Shown here: piece by piece, positions 21,026-32,538 of the stretch
Numbering within the stretch: position 1 is the stretch's first letter
Layout: every line of letters starts with the position of its first letter
DNA from: Gnetum montanum
Taxonomy: Eukaryota > Streptophyta > Gnetopsida > Gnetales > Gnetaceae
Length of the DNA: 53,093 nt
Assembly: GCA_015680685.1 (NCBI GenBank)
Contig: MNCI01026399.1
Coordinates: 213,461-266,553, forward strand
Reading direction: 5' to 3'
The notes under the pieces: generated by a model
Database searches by the model: none
Seen by the model: the letters and a program-made list of their open reading frames with translations, nothing else
What the model was told of the DNA's origin: nothing
Made by a program: the position numbers and the translations under genes

Positions 21026-21034
21026 CTATAAATC
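21026..21034 (+). promoter_or_regulatory. TATA-type box before the env-like ORF of K
   Basis: CTATAAATC about 35 bases after the last palindrome and about 35 bases before ATG at 21061. The spacing suits a core promoter, but AT-rich DNA gives such matches often. Confidence 0.4.
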
Positions 21035-21060
21035 CAAACCTTCATTTTTCCTCATTCTTC

Positions 21061-22690
21061 CATGTCCAAGCTTAGACGACCAAGGATCAACAACTAAGCC
21101 TTTTTCAAAAATGGTGATTTGTGTATTTTTCCTTCAAATTGATGACCCATAATAAGATTGGAACATCCAAGCAGCCACCAAGAAAGAGAAAGAAGTCCAA
21201 GGGAGCTTCCTCTATTACTACAGGCATTTATACTCTACAATTTTGGTTCATTGATGTCCAACATTGGTTTGAGGTAACTCGAATCATTTTTATTGTTTTT
21301 GAACATTATCTTTGCTTCTAGAAACATCATGCATTCTTTCAAGTGTTGAATTGGGTCTTATTTATTTTCATGAATTTTTACGTGCCCAAAATCCTCATAA
21401 GGGAATTTTATAGTAATATTGTCATTACAAATGCTACTATTGGGGCTTTTACTTTCATGTTTGGAGGGATGTTAATTGAATTTTTTTCTCATGTTATAAA
21501 TGCAATTCTTGTGATATCCAATGTTGATGTTCATAGGATCATCATTCATTCCATGACTAATATTTTCATGAATGGTGTGATTCCTATTTTGCAAGATGAA
21601 TTTTGTGATGCTTTGTTTGGATAGTCTGTGTCTTTGCATAGTGGGAAAATTCTTAAGACTCAAATGGCTTCGGATGCTTCCACCCTCTCTCTCATTGTTT
21701 TATACAACATTATTGTAAAAGGGGGAGGTTATAACTATTTGTTGTTAGCCCAAGCACTTGTTCTTTATTTCCTTCTTACTAGTCAACCCTTAGACTTGGG
21801 TCATATTCTTTGCTGAGACATGTTGGATCTATTCACCAGGGAGAGAATATATAAGCACCCTCACGTCATCAATTTGCTGATCTATTAGAGAGATGTTTTC
21901 ATTCTTGATATGCCTTTGCTTAATGGTAAGAGGAGCCTTCATGCGTATTCAAAAAAGAGGAGCTCCACCCATGCTGAGATAGCAGAACCCAACACCAAGC
22001 CATAGAAATTAAGGATGAAGGGATCTGTATCACCATCTTAGGCCTCTCCTCAATTAAGAGGGTCCAAATCAGTTGGTAACCAGATGAGATCCTCTCTTAA
22101 GAAGCTGCTCATGCCTTTTGTTTGTACTATTGAGATGATTGGTAGGAACCTCTCTTACCTTTGTAAGAGAATGGATGTAGCTAGAGTACCTCTTCCTCTA
22201 GCTGGATAGTAGTTTAAGGAGATCACCACTCCACCCATATCAAATAGTGATTTGGGAAATGCAGTGGATTGAGAGGAGCTTAATGCATCACCTTCATGAG
22301 TCCAAGAAGAGACTTCTAATCCTATGTAACGTAGATCCAGTCCTCGGGGGGATGATGATGCTCCATAGATTTTGAACAACAAGACATGGAGAGGATTTTT
22401 GGGTCCTCATCTTAGTCAAGGTTAGTAAACCCCATTACTTATAAGAGGAAGGGTACTTCCTCATCTTCTTAGTAGGCCCCATCTCATCCACTCACTTCAT
22501 CCTAGTTCCAAGTGAAGCTTTGTCCTAGAAGGGCTCCCGTCCACGTTCCTTCTTTAGATGACAATGACAAGTAGCCTGTCTCTAGCACTAATGCTAGCTT
22601 TGGTAGTAATGATGATAAGGAGGATACCTATAGGCCCTTTCATGTAGTTGCTACTTTTGATAACGAGTCTAATGAGGCACAGAGGTAAGT
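21061..22690 (+). pseudogene. Env-like ORF of K ('putative plant transposon protein' family)
   Basis: After a short Lys/Arg-rich leader (PPRKRKKSKG, about 21178-21207) comes VLNWVLFIFMNFYVPKILIR and then EFYSNIVITNATIGAFTFMF, followed by GGMLIEFFSHVINAILVI (21343-21540). The [LV]REFY-N motif and the following 'RG..I.FS...I' pattern are hallmarks of the plant Transposase_32 family, often called envelope-like in Sireviruses. A second conserved part, LLLAQALVLYFLLTSQPLDL (about 21745-21804), fits the same family. Beyond 21816 the frame decays into a Ser/Pro-rich tail up to about 22690. Position directly before the polypurine tracts and 3' LTR also fits. Total former length was about 540 residues. 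I see no convincing signal peptide. Confidence 0.7.
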
Positions 22691-22731
22691 GATTTGGATC
22701 CTTCATTGGCTTCTCCTTTTGGATGATGTTC

Positions 22732-22744
22732 AAAAAGGAGGAGA
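22732..22744 (+). other. Upstream polypurine tract of K
   Basis: AAAAAGGAGGAGA, preceded by GATGATGTTC. Repeated polypurine tracts of this form between the last ORF and the 3' LTR are a described Sirevirus feature. Confidence 0.65.
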
Positions 22745-22754
22745 ATTTTGGATA

Positions 22755-22860
22755 GTGTATGGATTGTATGCACTTGTGCATTGTGGAACTTTTATGGATG
22801 GTTATGGACAAGATCAATATATTTAGAAAGATAGTATGTGTATGGATTGTATGCACTTGT
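22755..22860 (+). repeat. Direct repeat in the 3' non-coding part of K
   Basis: A 23-bp sequence ending GGATTGTATGCACTTGT is present identically at 22755-22777 and 22838-22860 (83 bp apart), followed by related TGGATG/TTTTATGGATG runs to about 22900. Confidence 0.8.
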
Positions 22861-23231
22861 ACATTTTGGATGTTTTATGGATGCTTATGGATAGTGATAG
22901 TATATTATGGCTCTTGTATGTGATGCACTTATGTGTATGAAAATTATGGATAGATAGTTGTGAACTTCATGTTTTTGTATATGGATTCATCAGCTATGTT
23001 ATAGAGATAGGTTTGGTCCTTGGACAGTTTATGGAGATCTCTTGTTTTTATCGATCTCTCCTTCTTATGGTGAACCTATTATCTTGAGTCCTTATATTCT
23101 CATATCAACAATATCCTTGGCTACCATTGAAATTTATATGTCTTACTTGTTTTTATTTTTATCATTTAAATTTGTTTAATTTATATGCCATAATATGCAC
23201 TAACCCATTTTCTTAAGTTTTGGACATGACC

Positions 23232-23245
23232 AAAAAGGAGAAGAT
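23232..23245 (+). other. Polypurine tract of K at the 3' LTR
   Basis: AAAAAGGAGAAGAT directly before TGTTAACC, the start of the 3' LTR. Confidence 0.8.
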
Positions 23246-24275
23246 TGTTAACCTTTTAGTATGTCAAAACCATAAGGAAAATGGAGAATATAGAATGTTT
23301 GTGGTAGATGATGATTTTGCAGGACATGAACAAGAACTCCATAATGAAATTTGAGAACTCAAGGAAATGAGATCAAGATGTCAAAATGAAGACTATATGG
23401 GCAAGATGAAAGCATGGATGAAAAGGAAGTCTATAAGCCAAATGAACATGCTCCAAGGACTACTAAGAAGATAAATTTACAAGAGAAAGCCTCAAAATTC
23501 AAAGTCCAGAAGTTGAGTAGACATCTTAGAAAATTAGTAGACTTCTATTCCTAGTAATAGATGTCTCTCCTACATTAAGGTCAATCTTAGTTAGATGTCT
23601 CAACTTTGAAGTAGACACACTCATCGTTTGGTAGTGGTTGCATGAATTTTTAGGAGTTCTTAAAAACTTTGAGGGTATAAGATGATGTCAAAATTTTGGA
23701 AACTATGAAACGACTATTCACAAAAAAGCTCTTCATTATCTATTCTAAGTAGTTTTATTCTTTCTCATTGTAACATCATTTGCTTGATTGTAATTTGTAC
23801 TGAGATTCAAGTATAAGAATCTATAAATTTAGTTAGATTTTTCCTTGGTCTTTTCTTTCTTTCTTATAGCCTTATAGCATTGATATGCTTATTATGAGAA
23901 GGCATCCTTATTAAGCTTATTAGAATCATGTGGGATTGAGTGGTTTTGTAGCGTCAAAATACTCTAGAGTAAAGCTCAATTTTATAAAGGTTGTGGAATT
24001 CTTGAAATCACATTCTAAGCTTATTGGGACCTTGTGGCGTTGATTGGTTTTCCAGTGACAAAACACTCTAGAGTGGAGCTTAGAGCCTATATAGGGTGTG
24101 GTGCCCTTCGAATCACATTTCTAAAGAAACAAAGTTAGGAGGTATGCACAAATTCTACCCTTCAAGTATGGACGTACCCAAGTTGGGGAACCACATAAAA
24201 TTTTGTGTGTTCTTGTGGCTGGTGCAATTTTAATTGAAAACTTATTCAACCCACCTTCTAAGTTCTTGATCCACA
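23246..24275 (+). repeat. 3' LTR of element K
   Basis: 1030 bp from TGTTAACC to GATCCACA, preceded by a polypurine tract and followed by AGAAT, near-identical to the AGAAC before the 5' LTR. U3 (23515-23630) holds several degenerate TAGAYGTCTA palindromes. A TATA-like CTATAAATT lies at about 23831. An internal near-duplication (23938-23990 versus 24035-24085, GATTG-GTTTT...AGTGA) is absent from the 5' copy. Confidence 0.85.
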
Positions 24276-25045
24276 AGAATAACTGTGATAGAAATGGAAA
24301 TGAAAGATGGGATAGGGATGATCACAGATCCCACTGGGATGATTGAGAGTAGTGATAAGGATAGCAACAAAGGAAGGACCACCATTAAGAAAGAAGGTAG
24401 AGCATGACTCATCATAGGCATCATGGCCATGACAAGTGCCATGAAGATCATTATAACTACGATGAACCTCTACTATTTATTAAAAATATGTTTAATATTT
24501 TAGAGGTAGTTAGAATTTCAACTAGGCACTTGAAAGATAGTTGTATTAAGAGGCTAGATATGAATAATATTTCTAGATTTGAAGGGGATATAACTCAAAT
24601 CCATAAAACCATCTACAAGCATTTCATGATGTTTATGCTTTACAAAATATTGAAAATAAATGGCAAAAGCTAAAAATTTTCCAAAGAATACTCATCAAGG
24701 AAGCTAAAAGCTGATACTAGTCTTTAGAGCCGAAATCTATCTGTTGTTGGAATATGATGCTAGAGTTGTTCAACGACAAGTATCAAACTTACTCTAGAGT
24801 GTTCAACTTGTGAAGATAGATCCAAGGATGTAACAAGAAAATTATGAGTCCTTGGATGCAACCTTGGGCAAGTTCTATTCTCTTTTGCATCGATGCCTAG
24901 GCCACGAATACTCCTAAAGGGATTGGCTGCACCATATCATAGATGGGATCAGGAATGAAACAAGAAAAACTCTTGAGGTCTATGCCCAAGGGAGACTTTT
25001 TGAGCTAAGAGCCCATTGGATCCAAAGGCTAATTGATTAGATGAA
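24276..25045 (+). pseudogene. Athila-like gag of element H, segment 2
   Basis: Continues the gag cut at 9647. It matches B 36395-37045: LDMNNISRFEG (B: LDINNMPFEG-like), the KFSKE...LIKEA region, GLHHIIDGIRNETRKTLEVY-type sequence near 24920-24980, and QGRLFELRAHWIQRLID near 24990-25040. Broken by several stops and frameshifts. It ends at the LTR of G; the remaining codons resume at 34398 after a 5-base duplication (ATGAA/ATGAT). Confidence 0.7.
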
Positions 25046-25876
25046 TAATGAGTAGCAAGTTTTCCCCACATCCAACCATATGAATTATAAGCATTGACAT
25101 GCAATCTAGTTGAGTTCCGTGGATGGAACTAGTTTGGCATCTAGATTATTAAGCATTGATCACAGGATGTTGTCTTCCCACTTGGACTAGCGGTAACTTT
25201 GTCACGTATGGTTTAGTTCAAAGTGAGGCATATGATGATTGATGTTATTGTAGCCTAAAACTAATCTTTAAAATAATATGGAAATTAATTATTTAATCTA
25301 ATTAACAAAAAGTAGATAAATTCTAAACTAGCCTAAGGACGATGAGTGTCCATTCCTAGTGTTCCATACACATCCTAAATTCATGTATCCACTATTGGGA
25401 TTACCAAGTGTTATGCAACTGGGTGAACCAAGAAATAGCACTACTAGGATTATCAAGCAAATACATGTTTATGCTCGAAACTGGTCATGCTCATTCCATC
25501 AATTGATTAATGTGCATGAAAATGTAAATATTAAAGTACATAAAAGTAGACATTAAGCTATTTAAAGTGCTACAAGGTATTTCAATAATCTCATCTTTAT
25601 TTCTATCACATCAATGTGTCGAAGGACATAAGTGCTCAAATAAGGTTCAATATAATCCTTCAACTCCTACTGTGAGCACTTAGAAAATATTCTAACTATT
25701 ACCAAAACAAACTGCAAGAACGTACCTAATCTACTAACTTAATGATGTCATAAATGTAGTGGGTATGCACATTTATATAGGTAGACTTAGATGCCATGTC
25801 AACGCATATGTGTTGATGCATCAAAACATGCATTGATAGGGATGCATTGATGTAGCCTAATGAAGATGATTCATCA
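25046..25876 (-). repeat. 3' LTR of element G
   Basis: 831 bp, + strand ends TAATGAGTAG and GATTCATCA. The U3 side (25795-25860) has TTGATGCATCAAAACATGCATTGAT and GGATGCATTGATG, that is the GATGCATC palindrome type. A TATA box reads CCTATATAAATG on the minus strand near 25775. It lacks the long inverted repeat present in the 5' LTR. Confidence 0.85.
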
Positions 25877-25890
25877 TACCTCCATGACTA
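25877..25890 (-). other. Polypurine tract of element G
   Basis: On the minus strand TTAGTCATGGAGGTA touches the LTR; equivalent to 4785-4798 in A. Confidence 0.65.
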
Positions 25891-26074
25891 ACTGAAAACT
25901 CATCCTTGAGTGAACAAAAGAGGGATTGAGATTTTTATAAAATTTGGAAAGGTTTGGAATCATAGACTGACTGATTAACTCACTAACTAACTGACTCTGA
26001 GTGCTTGATTTTACAAATTTACAATGATTACAAAAATGAATGTCTAGGAGATAATATTGAACATCCTTACAAAA

Positions 26075-28834
26075 TTAATAGTTGGAACTCCTTTGATGGT
26101 TGAGGCTAAGGTGGTTATAGCTACTATTTATGGTGTAAGGTGAAAGGCATCCAGTAGTGCCTTCATCTTTTTCTCCTTACTTTAAGGATTGTACATAGTC
26201 CCCACAACATCACTGATGTGAGCTAGTACAGGAACATCCAATGAGTAGGGCATGGCTAGGAACTACTTCTTAGCATTTACGAACCAAGTAGCAAATTGTT
26301 TATGTTTGATCTCGAATGTCTTGACAAGGTTTTGTAGCTCTTGGTGATTGTTCATTCTTTTGGCTAGGTTCTTTACTACTGATTGTTGATTTGTGAAGTG
26401 GGTTCAGAGAACTTCAAGCTTGGCATTACCTATTTTTAGCTTTTTATTTATGTCTTTGTGGTGCTTGAACTCTACCTCATATAGGAGGTATGAGCTAGCC
26501 ACTTATTTTTCTAAATCTGACTACGGCCATTTGGTAGTCAACATTGCCAAGTTTACACATTAGAGGTTGGCTAACTCCATGTATTCAGTCATCTCCTCGA
26601 TTTGCAGCTCCTTTAGGCATATTTCAGCTTTATTGTAGGTGTTTAGTCCATCAAATATGGGTTGTCACACGTCACCTCATTGTTAGAGTTGTTGGAGGGG
26701 CTCATTCATATTGCCAATTGAATCTCATTTTCATTCACCTACTTGAGGAGCCCAACCTACTCCCTATAATGATTGCTTAGTTGTTCAAATTTCATGACCT
26801 TTTTCTTCCAAATGGCTACCTCAATTGCTATTTTCTGGTGAAGGGTATGAACTTTCTCCATTGAAAAATTATGATTTTTAGTAGCCAACTTTCTCAAATC
26901 CATGTTCAACTTGGCAAGCTACTCTTTCTATTATCACACAAATTCCACCATTTTATTTATTTGTGTCTTGACATTCTATAGGTAGTGAATGTCCTTGTTA
27001 CAAATAGATTATTCTTGTACAATATGGACAAGTCCTTATCGGTGTTGTAGGCCATTGCCTCTACTTAGGATTGGTCAAAGAAAATAATCTCCTTTGCATT
27101 TTTAGCCTCTTAAAGTCTATTTTGAAGTTGTAAGAAAGCTTCATCTCTTGTCACTACTTGGCTAAGAATGGTGGGATTAGCTAATTGGGGTCAATTCCAC
27201 AACCTCAATAGCCAATCATCTATTTTTCGATGTGGCTATCTTGAGTTGGACATTGGCGATGATGATCTTTCCCTTAGCCTCTAGTAACTCTTACTAGGTA
27301 CCAGTGATGTTATATAGGAGATCAAAGATCTTAAAAAGTGGTTACCCAATTTCCACCATTCGATCCAGCACTTTCTCATGCTAGGATATACTTAGCCTCC
27401 CACTTGCTCCTATGGATGTTTACACATCTTTGAGTGTATCTATGTCTAGCATGATGGCTACAGGAGCATTCAATGCCTCTACTACATGATTAGCCATCAC
27501 CTCTACTATTGTCTCCTATTTGTGGTGTTGCATCACTAAGATAGTTACCTTCTCGACCTCCTCCAGGTGTACCAAAAAAGTGGTGGCATTCTTAGAGACC
27601 TTTGGAAATTGTTGTTATTTTAGGATGGATATTGTTACCTCCCAAGTGCCCAAACTTGACCTTGTGAGTGCTTACATCCTTTGTGCAGAGAATAGCTACA
27701 TAGTCTCATCTAGCTAGGTTATTGTTTAAGTTACTTCATTTAGATGGCTCAAAGCTAGTCGGTAGACTAATGGTTTTCCACCAGTTGGTCCTACTTTCTG
27801 TTGTTGTAGGAGTTACTCATGGAGATTTTGCATGCACTCTAGCATTGTTTCTTGAGTTGGTGGTGGTGGTGGTTGCTCCTCTTCTTATAGCTTGGTAGGT
27901 ACTTTGTCCTTCATAACCTCATACCAAAATGCATCAATAGCATGAGGAAGTGCATCATTGGCATAATAGGCTATGCCTCACCTTTTGCATAATTTTTTGA
28001 TGAGGCACAAAAAGGGAAGTGTCTTCCTTCCATGCTCATTCTCTTTGAACCTTTTTTTAATCTCCAAGAATTTAAGCTGTGGAAGGTTGACTAGGAATGT
28101 ACCACTTAGAGTAGCACATGCATAGGCAAAGAAGGCTATGATTTTACTTGGCCTCACTGTTGGGTTGAGGTGATAAGTCATAATTTTGAAATATGCCCTT
28201 CCACCTTGGTGAGTGCATTGTACTCATTATGGTCCACTCCATAGCACTGTTGGATCCATTCTTTCTTAACATTTAAGTCTACCTACGTCAAAATCTCCAC
28301 CAAGGTTTTTCCAATGTCAGGCAACTTGAGGGCCTTTGAAATGGCCTTGAACAAATAGGACACATTGATGTTCTTGATCTTGACCATGGCATATACTTTC
28401 TTGTTGTTCTAGAAGAGGTACATCTCTTCCATATACTAATTCCCACGAGAAATGAGGAGAGGCTACATGGAAGAGGTTTGTAGTTGGATTTTTACCTCTT
28501 TTGGCAGCAAGTCCAAGAAGGAACCAAAGTTAAGTTCTTGAAGAATTGAACCTTTGACCTCCTTAGTGCTAATTTGTAAGTAGGCCCCAGTCAAGGTAAC
28601 CTCCAAATTTGGTCTAGGCCTAGGCACCTCATCTCGTAGTGACTGACCAGTTTCAGCTATGGAAATCTAGTGAATAGATTCCACTTTGTGCTCCTTTTGG
28701 AGAGATCCCGTGGCATGTGTTTTAGCTACTTCTTCTTAGGGTTGTTGCAACTATTGGCCCCTTCCCCCTCTTGGTCCCTTATCCCTTAGTTGGGATAGTC
28801 CTCCATCTTATAGTCTCTTCGATCTTGGTGCCAT
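26075..28834 (-). pseudogene. Env-like ORF of G
   Basis: Starts at the ATG complementary to 28832-28834 (MAPRSKRL; B starts MAPKKGAQ) and runs leftward for about 2.7 kb to roughly 26075, with many stops. The N-terminal domain includes VKIKNINVSYLFKAISKALK with LPDIGKTL following (28270-28390), matching the VNICGVTIDF...VLNLPKIG part of A. ATLSGTFLVNLPQLKFLEIK and LPFLCLIKKLCKR follow (27978-28130), matching the LPQLYFMEI and LPFPCLIRKLC parts. The C-terminal half is E/K/L-rich, compatible with coiled coil. Confidence 0.7.
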
Positions 28835-29267
28835 ATGTAATCACAACATAACAAAGGATTAGCTTTTAATTGTGTAACTTATAGTGCTTTGATACCTTGT
28901 CTCCTTGGCCCTTTACACTTAGGTGAAGTTGTGATTATGGTGGATTGATTATTTTAATATTATTTTATTTGAATAGCTACTAGAGTTCATTGGAAAGGTT
29001 TAATTTACATGAGTTAGTGGGTTTTAATGTTATTTTAGTAGCTAAACCTTGTGGAAGATAGAAAAATTACAAAATATTTTTTTGTCAAAAATCCATGGTT
29101 TGTGGCCACCATGACATAAATCTTACCTCTGGTAGTTGTAGGATCAAAGAATGGAGTAATTTAGACAAACAGTTAGAATGATATGAACTTGGGAAGGCTT
29201 TGGGCTCTAAAAACTACAAAAACTCCTTGGGAATTTGTGAGAAAATGGCAAAAATTGGCTAAGTGTT

Positions 29268-29320
29268 GATGTTTATATATAGTATTTTTGTGTTGTGTCG
29301 ACAGGGATGCATCGATGCAA
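29268..29320 (-). promoter_or_regulatory. Internal promoter-like module of G (GATGCATC type)
   Basis: On the minus strand, TGCATCGATGCATCC (29305-29319) is followed about 20 bases later by ACTATATATAAAC (29270-29283). This sits about 440 bases before the env-like start codon, the same place as the GATATC module of A and B. The palindrome here is the GATGCATC type that also marks the U3 of G (34322-34360), not GATATC. Confidence 0.6.
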
Positions 29321-29539
29321 CCAAAAGCCAAAAATTTTTTGCATTTAAAAACTAAGTAAAAAAAAATAATTTTTTTTCCATAAAATTGAAGTCCAAAGGA
29401 AGCCAAAAAAGCTAAGAATAATGTCAAATGCTTAAAGAGGGTTGAAATGGCTTAGAAAATAATATTTTTAGGAGATTAGTGTGTCAAGGAATGTAAAACT
29501 GGATGCTTTTCGATGGAAAATGTAAGGATTGAGAGCAAA

Positions 29540-30060
29540 AGAATGACTAAGTGATAAGAAGTTTAACCATCCCAACCAAGGAGTATGCAAGTGGATCCTC
29601 CCTATATCAGGCTGATGCCATTAATGCCCTTACATATCCTCAAACCAAGGAGTTTGTGGGCCCTAAGGATGATTGATGGTTGTGGATCGTTAAAGACCAA
29701 ATCACTAAAGAAGTCATCAAAGAATTTTAACCATTTACTAAATGAACCCATCGAAACATTCATGAAAAGAGTCAATGAGGGGTTTATGAAAAGAATTAGT
29801 GAATGAGAGAAAGTATGGAATGGATTTCCCCATGGTGGTCACATGAAGTTCCTTGTGAAAGATGTGATTAATTATGACTTAAGAACTTCCTTGCTTAGTC
29901 CAGATCAAGAGCATCCACTTCCAGTGACTTTGCATTAATACTTTAGACCATTCCATCCTCCAAGATACAAGAACATCCCCACATACCACTCACCATTCCA
30001 AGGAAAGAATAAAAGAGAAGCAAGAAGTGAAAAGGGCCTTAGTTAGAGGGGTGCCTTCAA
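29540..30060 (+). other. Unidentified insertion or capture in the spacer of G
   Basis: Absent from the matching spacers of A, B and C. The + strand is unusually open: 29585-29806 encodes 73 codons (LKPRSLWALRMIDGCGSLKT and similar). In a neighbouring frame 29820-30020 reads on as GGHMKFLVKDVINYDLRTSL, then HPPRYKNIPTYHSPFQGKNK. I do not recognise the family. It could be a fragment of another element's gag or of a host gene. Confidence 0.4.
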
Positions 30061-30742
30061 GCATGGGTAACATGTCTTTCCAACCTCATAACCAGTGCTT
30101 GTAGCCCATTATGGTATCTAAGGGGTGTGCTTTGAATTTCCATTATTACTATTTTTTTTTTCAAATGGGAACCATACCATGCAAAGACATTGCTTCCTAT
30201 TTATTAGTCTATGGTGGACTTGTGAGAAGTCCATGGAAATACTCATGTAACTCAGACAGCAGGAAAGTACAAAAGTAACAAATTCCTTTTAAGTCACATC
30301 CTTGTACATCCACTTAATTCATCACAAGTTTGGAAAATACAAAGGTCACCAATTCATTATAAGTTTTTATTAAGAAGGAACCTCATATTTCCAAAATGAG
30401 GAAACACCATCGAGTTATGTGAAGTGATGGATGACATGAACTCATTACTTGTGATCATGAAAAGAATTAATGTTTCATTAGTAAATGATAAAATTCTAAA
30501 ATGAAATCTAGCCATTTGCAATAAAGTAATTAATAAAGTTTAAATCACCATCGATGAGTGGCTGTGTTAGCACTAAAGTCCTGATGGAAATAAAGAAAAA
30601 TAAGAAAAATTTAAATAAAGAAAAAGAAATTAAAATATAGAAAAAATTGTAAAATACCCAAGAAAATGGAAAACATATTAAAAATGGTGTAAAACAAAAA
30701 ATTGAAAATGCACTTATTAGTTCTTAATTTAGGATGGGGCAT

Positions 30743-30758
30743 CTCCCTTACAACTAAG
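30743..30758 (-). other. Decayed PPT-like motif at the end of gag in G
   Basis: Minus strand CTTAGTTGTAAGGGAG, a C-to-T/G-to-A version of CTTAGTCGTGGGGGAG. Equivalents: 39002-39018 in B, 47211-47223 in C. Confidence 0.4.
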
Positions 30759-32407
30759 CTTATAGGTGAGATAAGAGCTAATAAGTAGGATGGATGTTTT
30801 CATGCATTTTTGGAACAATTTTGGATTCACATTTTCGAGCCATTGGGTGCCTTTTAGTTTAGTGGCTCCTATGTGGACTTGGTTGTGCACACACCCTTGT
30901 TTCTTAAGTTTTTTGTGGGTTGTTATAGGGATCATATTAATACTTTAAAATTCCACCTCATAATTGCATCCTGTATTATTATTGGTAATGCATGGAATTT
31001 TCTATCTTTCCACAATGATAGGTTCATCTTTTATGTGTTGTGTTGAAGTGGTGATGGTTGTTGACTTTTGCGTAGGATCAAGAGACATTGTTTTTGTGAG
31101 GATGGATGTTGCACTAGATTAGCCTTGTGCTAGTTTTGATGAGCTAGTAGGTTTATGAGTCCTGTTCAAGGATGTTTTCACGAATTTTGTTGAGATCTGC
31201 CAACATTATCATTTGCTTGTATGTTCATAGCACAAGTGGCATTCCTCCATTGAGGTTATGGTGTTGATCCTTCTTGTGTTGTTGGTGCTGACATATGTTG
31301 GAGGGAAGTATGATAGAACTAAGGATGTGATGGAGGGTAAGAGGTATGAGATGGTGATCCCATAGGAGATGGTGCTAGTTAATGATATTTGGGAGAGTGG
31401 TAGTAGTGATTTGAGGTAGAGGAAGTAAAACCATTTGGAGAAACAAGTTGTTAAACATAATATCCATGGGGGTTCAATGGATAATAAGGGTAGTGCTAGT
31501 TTGAGGATGCCCCATGACTGTGGGTTTTTCCACTATGGTTGAGAGTAGTTTTGAGGTTGATAAGAAGTCCCACTAGAATAGTACGGTTGGTTTTAGAACT
31601 ATCTATAATTACCTTGTGAGTAAGGTAATTTCCTAGGCATTTTCTTCTATACGAACATTTAGCTTCGTCTATTAGTATCCTAAGAAAGAGCTTAAGCTTT
31701 TGCCACTTGCTTTTGATATTTTGCAAGGTGCAGGCATCATGGAAGGGTTGCAAATGATGTTGTGAATTAGAATTATAGCCTCCCTTAAATTTAGGAATGT
31801 TGTCCATATCAAGCCATTTGATGCAGCATTCCCTTTGATTCCTTTGAGGTATTTGAACTACCTCCTTAATCTATGTCAGGTCCTTAGTAGCCAACAAGGG
31901 TTGATCTACATTAGACATGTCATGATAATAATCTCTATTTCTATTTGTTTGATTGTGATGATCTTGTCTATGCTCACTTTGATGTCTTTCATCTTGCCCT
32001 TACGCTCTATTCCTATCTTCATCTTGATCCCTTAGTGGAGCTTTATCTCTACACCTATGTTCATCTTCATCAAAATAAGATGTTAAAGAGGAAGAGGAAG
32101 AGGAAGATGCGGAACTGGGAAAATCACCATGGCTTTTATATTTTCCCTTATGATCCCTTGATTTATCTCTTCTAGGTTTGGAGGAGGTCCTAGGCCTTGA
32201 AGTCCTTATTCTATGAATTGTTCCATCCCCTCTAGGGTTGTCTGCATTAGTTGAACATAGTCTTTGAATGTAGTAAGGTTCTAAATGAGCATATGAGACC
32301 CCTGCATTTAGTGATTCACTCTAATTCTCTTCAATATAGATCCTATCATTTCTCCTACTAGTGTTCTCATCATGTGATGGATTATAAAATCTATGTAAAG
32401 GAGACAT
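30759..32407 (-). pseudogene. Athila-like gag of element G
   Basis: Starts at the ATG complementary to 32405-32407 (MSPLHRFYNPSHDEN). The first 200 codons are nearly open. A basic region (RPRTSSKPRRDKSRDHKGKY) leads into a serine run (SSASSSSSSLTSYFDEDEHR) and an Arg/Asp/His-rich tract (RNRDYYHD). The gag core (31496-31807) reads FKGGYNSNSQHHLQPFHDAC, then KWQKLKLFLRILIDEAK. A Pro/Gln-rich tail follows in another frame. No CCHC knuckle and no D-[ST]-G protease motif can be found before the spacer, unlike B. This is the best preserved copy of the N-terminal gag in the window. Confidence 0.75.
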
Positions 32408-32520
32408 GTTTTTAATTAATAATGTATGTGACTTAAAATATTAATATTTTCAAAAAGATAAATCGTTAATTCTTGAACAATGATCATTTATAATGTAACT
32501 AATCTAGATCGCTAGCACCA

Positions 32521-32538
32521 TCCCCGGCAACGATGCAA
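32521..32538 (-). other. Primer-binding site of element G (tRNA-Asp)
   Basis: Minus strand TTGCATCGTTGCCGGGGA matches 15 of 18 positions of the tRNA-Asp 3'-end complement, the best match in the window. It adjoins the 5' LTR. Confidence 0.85.

Larger units (their letters stand above)
9648..24275 (+). mobile_element. Element K: Sirevirus-like Ty1/copia element, gag plus env-like ORF, no pol found
   Basis: Supports, all read directly: LTR sequence at both ends (TATTAACC at 9648, TGTTAACC at 23246); a likely target-site duplication AGAAC (9643-9647) / AGAAT (24276-24280); a decayed tRNA-iMet type primer-binding site after the 5' LTR; copia gag with zinc knuckles; an env-like ORF; and two polypurine tracts, a recognised Sirevirus feature. 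The interval between gag and env-like ORF holds no protease, integrase, reverse transcriptase or RNase H. The 5' LTR is interrupted by foreign sequence (9937-18590). It sits inside gag of H. Confidence 0.8.
28835..30742 (-). other. Spacer of element G
   Basis: Non-coding region between gag and the env-like ORF. On the minus strand the TTGGAAAGACATGTTACCCATGCTTGAAGG block (30064-30093) matches B near 39665-39692. About 500 bases to its left (29540-30060) have no counterpart in A, B or C and are listed separately. The internal promoter-like module is at 29268-29320. Confidence 0.6.
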
